Source of the DNA: an uncultured Brachyspira sp. | GTDB taxonomy: Bacteria; Spirochaetota; Brachyspiria; Brachyspirales; Brachyspiraceae | DNA: 13,188 nt | Assembly (NCBI GenBank): GCA_934725525.1 | Contig: CAKVCG010000040.1 | Coordinates: 1 to 13,188 of the forward strand | Direction: 5' to 3' | Part shown: positions 6,984-13,188 of the stretch, piece after piece | How the letters are laid out: each line of letters opens with the position of its first letter | Numbering within the stretch: the first letter of the stretch is position 1 | Translations under genes and position numbers: made by a program | The notes under the pieces: model-generated | The model's database searches: none | What the model was told of the DNA's origin: nothing | Seen by the model: the letters and a program-made list of their open reading frames with translations, nothing else

Positions 6984-7979
6984 ATGAAAGTTTTATTAAA
7001 AATTTTCTCAATCTCTCTAATGCTTGTCGTTATAGCGTCATGTAAAGGCGCCGACAATGCATCCAATTATCCGACTGGAAATTTAGACTTTGTCGCGCCT
7101 GCAGGAGCGGGCGGCGGATGGGATTTAACTATCCGAACCGTAGCCAAAGTATTGTCGGATACAAAAATAGTTCCAGTTCCTATGCCCGTTAGAAACGCTA
7201 CGGGAGCTGGCGGAGCCGTGCATTTAGGGGCGATGCAAACCAAAAAAGGCGATACGAGAACGATAACTGTTTTCTCTCCGCCTATCATTTTTATAAACTT
7301 AAACGGGACTACTCCCTATAGTTTTAGAAATCTAACGCCTCTTGCAAGCTTAATAGCGGATTATGCGGCGTTTGTGGTTCGAGCGGATTCCAAATATCAA
7401 AGCATTAACGATGTTATGGAAGCCTTAAAAAGAAATCCTAAATCGGTAAAAATAGGAGGACTTTCTTCCGTAGGCTCTATGGACCATGTCCAGTTTTTAA
7501 TTATAGCTAAAGCCGCTGGAGTTAATAATCTTAATCAAATAGATTATATTTCTTTTGACGATGACGCGGCTACTCAAGTATTGGGCGGACATATAGATTT
7601 GTTCTCTACAAGTTTAGCCGATGTTATGGGACTCGTTGAAAGCGGAGACTTAAAAGTTTTAGCTCAAACTGCGGATAGAAGAATAGGGGAAGGAACAAAA
7701 GGGCAAATACCGACTTGCATAGAGCAGGGAATAGATGCCACTTTTGTTAACTGGCGAGGTTTATTCGGCGCTCCAGATATGCCAGAATACGCTTTCAATT
7801 ATTGGACAAACGCTTTGGCTAAATTAAAAGATACGGACGAATGGAAAGCCGCATGTCGTCAATTCGATTGGGATGAATATTATCTTGATTCTGCGGATTT
7901 TGTCCAATTTTTGGAAAAGAACGAAGAGGACTATAAAGTCATAATGCAAGATATAAATATGTTAAAACAACAAAATTAA
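6984..7979 (+). CDS. tctC: TctC-type substrate-binding lipoprotein of a tripartite tricarboxylate transporter
   Basis: Binds the substrate outside the inner membrane and delivers it to TctAB (Bug/TctC family). The N-terminus is a lipoprotein signal with lipobox VIASC and Cys20 as the modified residue; many TctC proteins of other diderms are instead soluble in the periplasm. The mature part has the family ligand-loop pattern APAGAGGGWDLTIR (38-51), the NATGAGGAVHLG block (71-82), the PYSFRNLTPLASL region, and a typical 'G-G-H-I-D-L-F' strand in the second lobe. Length (331) is normal. AAGGAG (6971-6976) lies 7 bases before the ATG. Placement right after citF suggests citrate or a close relative as the ligand, but family members bind many carboxylates. 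Confidence 0.93.
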   Translation: MKVLLKIFSISLMLVVIASCKGADNASNYPTGNLDFVAPAGAGGGWDLTIRTVAKVLSDTKIVPVPMPVRNATGAGGAVHLGAMQTKKGDTRTITVFSPPIIFINLNGTTPYSFRNLTPLASLIADYAAFVVRADSKYQSINDVMEALKRNPKSVKIGGLSSVGSMDHVQFLIIAKAAGVNNLNQIDYISFDDDAATQVLGGHIDLFSTSLADVMGLVESGDLKVLAQTADRRIGEGTKGQIPTCIEQGIDATFVNWRGLFGAPDMPEYAFNYWTNALAKLKDTDEWKAACRQFDWDEYYLDSADFVQFLEKNEEDYKVIMQDINMLKQQN

Positions 7980-7983
7980 AATT

Positions 7984-8027
7984 ATAGGTTCGGTAGATAA
8001 ATAATAATCTTATTTGCCGAGCCCTAT
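7984..8027 (+). other. Stem-loop in the tctC-tctB intergenic region
   Basis: ATAGGTTCGG (7984-7993) pairs with CCGAGCCCTAT (8017-8027) over ten positions, with one G-U pair and one bulged C. Above a small internal loop, AAATAA (7999-8004) pairs with TTATTT (8010-8015) around the loop TAATC. No U-run follows, so it is not a normal intrinsic terminator. Such a structure right after a binding-protein gene often protects the upstream mRNA from 3' exonucleases or weakens read-through, giving more binding protein than membrane subunits. The function here is inferred. Confidence 0.6.
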
Positions 8028-8071
8028 TAAGAAGTAAGAAAAATAAAAGATAGAATTTTTAAGGAGATAAC

Positions 8072-8545
8072 ATGACGATTAATTTAGTGACTTCGATAAT
8101 AACGATAGCCGTAGGATTAACTTATATGATAATGGCTTTTAATTTTCCAGACGCTACTATAGGGCGTCCGATGGAACCGAAAATTTTTCCAATAATGTTG
8201 GGAATTGTTTTAACTATATTAGGATTGGCATTATTGATAGAAGAATTAATAAAAAATTCTAAAAATAAAGATGCAAATAAAGAAACGATTAAATTAAGCT
8301 TTGGAAATAACGGAAAGAAAATAGCGATTACGGTTATAAACGCGATAATATACGCTTTGCTATTTAATATATTAGGTTATATATTATCCACAATTATATT
8401 CCTTGAAATAGAACTTCTAATATTTGGAGGTTTGAAATCTTGGAAAGTTTCCACTATAGTATCCGTTATATTCAGTATAATCGCTTTTTTAATATTCAAT
8501 ACATTATTAGGTTTATATTTGCCAAAATTAGGACAATATTTTTAA
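8072..8545 (+). CDS. tctB: Tripartite tricarboxylate transporter small membrane subunit
   Basis: Small integral inner-membrane subunit that works with TctA. The 157-residue protein has four predicted hydrophobic segments, at about 5-23, 38-57, 84-118 (long enough for two short helices or one helix plus a re-entrant part) and 126-150, with a lysine-rich loop at 61-83. The conserved TctB motif between the first two segments is present: FPDATIGRPMEPKIFP (25-40). AAGGAG (8061-8066) lies 5 bases before the ATG. The family is weakly conserved in sequence; the motif, the length and the position between tctC and tctA make the call. tctA begins 16 bases after its stop codon. Confidence 0.88.
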   Translation: MTINLVTSIITIAVGLTYMIMAFNFPDATIGRPMEPKIFPIMLGIVLTILGLALLIEELIKNSKNKDANKETIKLSFGNNGKKIAITVINAIIYALLFNILGYILSTIIFLEIELLIFGGLKSWKVSTIVSVIFSIIAFLIFNTLLGLYLPKLGQYF

Positions 8546-8561
8546 TTAAGGGGAATTAATT

Positions 8562-10061
8562 ATGGAAAGTTTAAAATTTTTAGCGGAAGGTTTTGCCGTT
8601 GCAATACAGCCTATAAATATTATGTGGGTTACGCTTGGCGGAGTTTTAGGAACGATTATAGGAATGCTTCCTGGACTTGGACCAGCTACGGGAGTCGCTA
8701 TTTTGCTTCCTCTTACATTCACTATGGGACCTGTCGCCGCATTAATTACTATGGCTGGAGTTTATTACGGAGCTATGTATGGCGGTTCAAGAGCTTCTAT
8801 ATTGATAAATACGCCAGGAGATGGAGCTGCGATTGCCGCTACTTTTGACGGTTATCCTATGGCTCTTCAAGGTAGAGCCGAGCAAGCTTTAGCTATTTCG
8901 GCTATAGCTTCGTTTATAGGCGGTATGGTTGCCACTATTATAATGACTTTTGTAGCCGTTCCCGTATCTCGTTTCGCTTTAAAATTCGGACCTGCGGAAT
9001 ATTTTATGTTATTCTTATTCGCATTATCCGCAACGGCTTCTATGAGCGAAGGAAATCCTATAAAAGGGTTTATTTCAATGATATTCGGGCTTATGGTAGC
9101 GACTATAGGAACAGACCCGCAATCAGGAGTTAATAGATTTACATTTGGAATCTTGGAACTTCAATCGGGCATAGACTTTTTAATCATTATTATAGCAATG
9201 TATGCTTTAGGCGAAGTATTAAAGAGTTTTAAGCATATAGAAGAAGGCAAGAAAAAAATGCAAACTAAATTCGGCAAAATATGGATAAGCATGGCGGAAT
9301 GGAAAAGATGCATTATGCCAATAATAAGAAGTTCACCTTTCGGTTTTATAATAGGAGTTTTGCCAGGAGCCGGAGGAACTTTAGCGGCTTTAATGAGTTA
9401 TAATAATGAAAAACAGCTTTCAAAACATCCCGAAGAGTTTGGAAAAGGAGCGATAGAAGGAGTAGCCGCACCCGAAGCCGCTAATAACGCCGCATCAGTA
9501 GGAGCTTTAATTCCTATGCTTGCTTTGGGAGTCCCAGGCTCGGGAACAACTGCCGTTATGATGGGCGCTTTGCTTATGTTGGGTTTACAGCCAGGTCCCG
9601 CTTTATTTACGACTCAAACTCAAATAGTATGGGGTTTAATTGCAAGCATGTTTATAGGAAATGTAATACTTGCCGTTGTAAATATACCTTTAGCTGGTCT
9701 TTTAGTTAGAGTGCTTTCAATTCCTCCTAAAGTTTTATATCCTATAGTTTTGGGATTAACATTTATAGGAACATACGCTATAAGTTATACTACTCATGAT
9801 TTTTATATTCTTATAATATTCGGCTTAATAGGTTATTTAATGGGCAAAGCAAATATTCCGAGCAGTCCTATGGTTTTGGCGGTTATTATAGGAAATAGTA
9901 TGGAGCAGTATTTTAGAAGGGCTTATAAAATTTCGGACGGAGATGTTTCGGTATTTGTTCGCTCTCCTATATGTATTATATTGTTACTACTTACTATAGC
10001 GTCTATACTCTATCCCGTAATAAAATCTATTTATAAGAAAAAGATGCAAAGCGAAAAATAA
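8562..10061 (+). CDS. tctA: Tripartite tricarboxylate transporter large membrane subunit
   Basis: The main translocating subunit, a polytopic inner-membrane protein of 499 residues, expected to couple uptake to an ion gradient. The family motifs appear in two halves: GMLPGLGPATG (34-44) and YGGSRASILINTPGDGAA (73-90) in the first, GVLPGAGGT (265-273) and GVPGSGTTAVMMGAL (323-337) in the second. The paired 'LPG-x-G' and 'PG-D/S-G' elements reflect the internal duplication known for this family. The APEAANNAASVGALIPMLAL stretch (303-322) is also characteristic. AAGGGG (8548-8553) precedes the ATG by 8 bases. It is the last gene of the operon and is followed by a hairpin terminator. Substrate specificity rests mainly on TctC and the citDEF neighbours. 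Confidence 0.96.
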   Translation: MESLKFLAEGFAVAIQPINIMWVTLGGVLGTIIGMLPGLGPATGVAILLPLTFTMGPVAALITMAGVYYGAMYGGSRASILINTPGDGAAIAATFDGYPMALQGRAEQALAISAIASFIGGMVATIIMTFVAVPVSRFALKFGPAEYFMLFLFALSATASMSEGNPIKGFISMIFGLMVATIGTDPQSGVNRFTFGILELQSGIDFLIIIIAMYALGEVLKSFKHIEEGKKKMQTKFGKIWISMAEWKRCIMPIIRSSPFGFIIGVLPGAGGTLAALMSYNNEKQLSKHPEEFGKGAIEGVAAPEAANNAASVGALIPMLALGVPGSGTTAVMMGALLMLGLQPGPALFTTQTQIVWGLIASMFIGNVILAVVNIPLAGLLVRVLSIPPKVLYPIVLGLTFIGTYAISYTTHDFYILIIFGLIGYLMGKANIPSSPMVLAVIIGNSMEQYFRRAYKISDGDVSVFVRSPICIILLLLTIASILYPVIKSIYKKKMQSEK

Positions 10062-10093
10062 GAAAATTAGATTATATATACCGCTAAATTATT

Positions 10094-10130
10094 AAATAAC
10101 CGTTTTCTTTTTTAGGAAGACGGTTATTTT
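10094..10130. terminator. Terminator between convergent tctA and RND gene, possibly bidirectional
   Basis: AAATAACCGTTTTC (10094-10107) pairs with GAAGACGGTTATTT (10116-10129) in a 14-base stem with a single G-U pair and an 8-base loop. On the plus strand the stem ends in ATTTT followed by more T-rich sequence, giving a terminator for the tct genes. On the minus strand it starts directly after the stop codon of the RND gene and is followed by AATAATTT, a weaker tail. The RND stop codon (10130-10132) abuts the hairpin. Confidence 0.8.
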
Positions 10131-13100
10131 TATAATTTAATAAAATCCTTCTTACTCTCAAAATCTTTTTTATCATAATCTTTCAAAGGAATTTTATTTC
10201 TTATAGCGCCGTAAATTGTAGGAACTATAATTAAAGTAAATATTGTCGATATTGAAAGTCCGCCGAGCAAAGCTATTGATAAAGGTTTATACATTTCGTT
10301 TCCGCTCTGCGAACCCAAAGCCATTGGAAGTATTCCAAGTATTGTAGTTAATGTAGTCATAAGAATAGGTCTTAATCTTCTATTGCCAGATTCTAAAGCC
10401 GCTTCATCTCCGTTTATATTTTTTTCTCTCATAAGTTGATTCATATAATCGATTAAAACGATTCCGTTATTTACTACTATTCCGACTAAAACTACGCATC
10501 CAATCGCGCTATATGCGCTTAAAGTAGTTTTCGATATAAATAAAGCGATTAAAGAACCTGCAAGCCCGAAAGGAACGGCTAAAGCTATAATTAAAGGCGC
10601 TATAAAAGATTCAAATTGACTTGCCATAATAGAATAAACCAAAACTAAAGCCAAAATTAAAGCTAAAATAAGTTGATTAAAAGCCTCGTTCATATCCTCA
10701 AAATCGCCCGCGTAATTTATAGATATTCCAGCGGGAACAAATATTTGATTATTCATTTTATCTTTAATTTCCGCCATAACTTCGTTTAAAGGTTTTCCGT
10801 CAATATTCGCGTAAACCGTTGTTACTCTTTTTCTGTCTTTTCTTTCTATAATTCTCGGACCGTAGCTTTTTACTATATCGGCTATAGAAGATAAAGGAAT
10901 TAAAACTTCTTTTACGGGAACGCTTATTTTTTTAATATCTTCAATCGTCACTTTATCCGAATTTTCAAGTTGAACTGTTACATCAATATCATTCCCATCG
11001 GAATTTTTTGGCGTTATAGTGGTAGCCTTGTATCCTGCGAAACTCGTATTTATTATTTTTGCAATATCGTTTACTTTAAGCCCCATTTTTGCGGCAATAT
11101 CTCTATTAACAAATATTTGCAATTCTCTATTTGATTCGTCTTCTTCAAGCCAAACATATTGTATTCCGCTTATATTTGAAATAGCGTTTACTACTCTATT
11201 TCCAAGTTCTTTAGCTTTAATCAAATCGTCCGTCAATAATTCTATTCTTAAAAATTCTCCTCTGTTTCTATCTCCACGCATAGAATCTAAAGACCATATA
11301 TTTATCGTGCATGGATATACTCGAAGTTTATCTCTTATAATTTCTATATATTCGTTTATATTTTTTATTTTTCTATTTTTCTTGCTTTTAAGTTCAACTC
11401 TTATATTTGCCCAACTCGATTCGCTTCCCGTTCTTATTCTCGATTGAAATCTTTTTAAATCGTTTTTAATTATTTCTTTAATATCTTTTTCCATAAGAGA
11501 AACAAAAGACGCCGTTTGTTCGCTTTTCGTTCCAATCGGCATTGTAGCCATAATCATAAATTGTCCTTCGTCAGTTCTTGGAAATCCTTCTTTGCCTATA
11601 AATTTTAATCCTAAAGCTAAAATTATTATTGAAAATATAATTGAAGGAATCAATATTATTTTTTTATTTTTTATCGAAAACATTAATATTTTATTATAAA
11701 TACCGCTTATATTTGAATGAATATATTTATTTGTTATAATTTCAAATTTGGAAAATATTTTTGATTTTTTAGCGCTCACTAATCTCGCCCCAAACATTGG
11801 AACTATAGTTAATGCGACAAGCAAAGAAGCTATCATTGATATTGCAACCGTAATGCATAAATCTCTAAACATTTGACTTGTCATTCCTTCAATATATAAA
11901 AACGGCATAAATACGGCTATTGTAGTAAAAGTGGACGCGCTTATCGCAAGAGAAACTTTATAAGCTCCGTTTATCGCGCTTGAATATTTTCCATAACCTT
12001 CGTTTCTGTAATAAAATATATTTTCCAAAACGACAATAGAATTATCAACCATCATTCCAATTCCTAAAACAAGTCCCGAAAGAGATATTACATTTAAAGT
12101 GATATTCATAAAATACATTAAAGTAAAAGTTATTATTATTGATAGAGGAATAGAAATTGCAATTACCGAAACGCTCCTTATATTCCACATATAAATCATA
12201 AGAATTATAATCGCAAATAATCCGCCTTGCCAAGCCGTTGATAAAACTCCTTTAATTGCATCGTTTATTCCATCCGCCGTATTAAACATTATTTCGTAAT
12301 TCACGCCTTCGGGAAAATTATATTCTTCCAAATTTTTTTTGACATTATTTGCGACTTCAACCGTATTCGCTCCCGATTCTTTATTTACGGCTATTGAAAC
12401 GGATTCTTCTCCGTTGATTTTTACTATATTAATTTCATCGTCATAGCCTTCGTAAACTTCCGCCAAATCTCTAACTTTTATTATCGCTTTAGAGCCGTAA
12501 TTGTTAGTTTTTAATGCTACCGAAATATTTTTTATATCGTCTACGCTTTCTATCTCGCCCATAGTTCTTATTGTATATTTATAAAAACCATGATTTGCCT
12601 GTCCGCCGACTAAATTATTATTATCTCTTGAAAGAGCTTCGGATATTTGATTTATATTTATATTATAGGCTTTTAATCTATTCAAATTAACATCTATTTT
12701 AATTTGTCTTTTCAATCCTCCTCTCGTTTCGGCTTGAGCTACGCCTTTAGCCTGTTTTATTTTAGGAGCGATTTGATTTTCGGCTATATTATACAAAGAG
12801 GCTTTATCTTCCAAACCGTAAATTGCAACCTCCATTAATGAAGTGTCGTCAGTCGCGAATTTTCTTATATTCGGTTTATCAGCGTTATCAGGAAGCAAAT
12901 CGTATATTCTCTCCAAAGCCTCTCTTATATCTTCGCTTGCCTCTCTTAAATTAACTCCCCAATTAAACTCGACCATTACATCGGAAGAATTTTCTCTCGA
13001 GTATGATGTTATATTTTTTATATTATTAACCGTTGCAATAGCTCCTTCAACAATTTTTGTAATCGATTTTTCTATCTCTTCTGGTCCCGCGTTTCTATAT

Positions 13101-13188
13101 ATTGTCCGAATGCTTATATAAGGCATTTGCATATTTGGCATAGAATCAATCGAAAGACGCGATAAACTTATTAATCCTAATATCAAAA
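10130..13188 (-). CDS. RND efflux transporter (HAE-1/AcrB-like), N-terminus outside window
   Basis: Inner-membrane proton-driven efflux pump, normally in a tripartite complex with a membrane-fusion protein and an outer-membrane channel. The visible part (about 1018 residues) lacks only some 15-20 N-terminal residues, since it opens in the middle of the first membrane helix (ILGLISLSRLSIDSMPN). The order is: porter segment 1 (about 20-315), helices 2-6 (about 320-470), a cytoplasmic amphipathic stretch, helix 7 (about 510-530), the GFPRTDEGQF junction (534-543), porter segment 2, and helices 8-12 ending in a short polar tail. TM4 reads GIGMMVDNSIVVLEN, so only the first of the two AcrB proton-relay aspartates is kept. 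TM10 carries VGIVVNNGIVLIDY. The TTG at 13186 is not the true start. The fusion protein gene may lie upstream, beyond the right edge. Substrate unknown. Confidence 0.93.
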   Translation of the reverse strand, partial: LILGLISLSRLSIDSMPNMQMPYISIRTIYRNAGPEEIEKSITKIVEGAIATVNNIKNITSYSRENSSDVMVEFNWGVNLREASEDIREALERIYDLLPDNADKPNIRKFATDDTSLMEVAIYGLEDKASLYNIAENQIAPKIKQAKGVAQAETRGGLKRQIKIDVNLNRLKAYNININQISEALSRDNNNLVGGQANHGFYKYTIRTMGEIESVDDIKNISVALKTNNYGSKAIIKVRDLAEVYEGYDDEINIVKINGEESVSIAVNKESGANTVEVANNVKKNLEEYNFPEGVNYEIMFNTADGINDAIKGVLSTAWQGGLFAIIILMIYMWNIRSVSVIAISIPLSIIITFTLMYFMNITLNVISLSGLVLGIGMMVDNSIVVLENIFYYRNEGYGKYSSAINGAYKVSLAISASTFTTIAVFMPFLYIEGMTSQMFRDLCITVAISMIASLLVALTIVPMFGARLVSAKKSKIFSKFEIITNKYIHSNISGIYNKILMFSIKNKKIILIPSIIFSIIILALGLKFIGKEGFPRTDEGQFMIMATMPIGTKSEQTASFVSLMEKDIKEIIKNDLKRFQSRIRTGSESSWANIRVELKSKKNRKIKNINEYIEIIRDKLRVYPCTINIWSLDSMRGDRNRGEFLRIELLTDDLIKAKELGNRVVNAISNISGIQYVWLEEDESNRELQIFVNRDIAAKMGLKVNDIAKIINTSFAGYKATTITPKNSDGNDIDVTVQLENSDKVTIEDIKKISVPVKEVLIPLSSIADIVKSYGPRIIERKDRKRVTTVYANIDGKPLNEVMAEIKDKMNNQIFVPAGISINYAGDFEDMNEAFNQLILALILALVLVYSIMASQFESFIAPLIIALAVPFGLAGSLIALFISKTTLSAYSAIGCVVLVGIVVNNGIVLIDYMNQLMREKNINGDEAALESGNRRLRPILMTTLTTILGILPMALGSQSGNEMYKPLSIALLGGLSISTIFTLIIVPTIYGAIRNKIPLKDYDKKDFESKKDFIKL

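Noticed and set aside
7023..7029. CTTGTCG in the tctC signal-peptide region as a second operator half-site.
   Set aside because: It is a 7-base match without a partner arm, inside a coding region; chance is enough to explain it.
11019..11447. Open frame of 142 codons on the plus strand inside the RND gene, and similar ones at 12843-13121, 1234-1440 and 7067-7288 on strands opposite to real genes.
   Set aside because: Low-complexity hydrophobic translations with no ribosome binding site or recognisable domain, lying fully opposite well-supported genes.
13184..13186. TTG codon as the start of the RND protein.
   Set aside because: It lies within the first membrane helix; AcrB-type proteins have about 15-20 residues before this point, so the gene simply runs off the window.

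Overview
The window is AT-rich DNA with dense genes, short intergenic gaps and AGGAG-type ribosome binding sites. It combines lipoprotein signal peptides, a tripartite tricarboxylate transporter and an RND efflux pump, so the host is a low-GC diderm. This fits an anaerobic intestinal spirochaete of the Brachyspira type. That assignment is an inference from composition and gene content; no rRNA or other marker gene is present. All complete genes look intact. There are no RNA genes, CRISPR arrays or insertion sequences, and no gene-free stretch exceeds 109 bases.

Left part (1-3279, plus strand): the 3' part of a secreted or lipoprotein-like gene with a DUF3298/RsiV-type C-terminus lies 9 bases before nth (endonuclease III, DNA base-excision repair). 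A clear sigma70-type promoter then drives an orphan OppA-type peptide-binding lipoprotein; no oppBCDF permease or ATPase genes are here.

Central part (3346-10061, plus strand): this is the core of the window. A GntR/FCD regulator is followed by a regulatory gap with a strong promoter (TTGACA-17-TATGCT) and, exactly over the expected start of transcription, a perfect 11-base inverted repeat. Downstream are citD, citE and citF (acyl carrier, lyase and transferase subunits of citrate lyase), then tctC, tctB and tctA (binding lipoprotein, small and large membrane subunits of a tripartite tricarboxylate transporter). The simplest reading is one regulated catabolic operon. TctC captures a tricarboxylate outside the inner membrane, TctAB imports it with an ion gradient, and CitDEF cleaves it to acetate and oxaloacetate. 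The genes that make, attach and acetylate the citrate lyase prosthetic group (citC, citX, citG) are not in the window, nor is an oxaloacetate decarboxylase. A long stem-loop between tctC and tctB probably sets the ratio of binding protein to membrane subunits.

Right part (10062-13188): a hairpin terminator separates tctA from a convergent minus-strand gene for an RND (HAE-1/AcrB-like) efflux transporter. Its N-terminal residues lie beyond the window edge.
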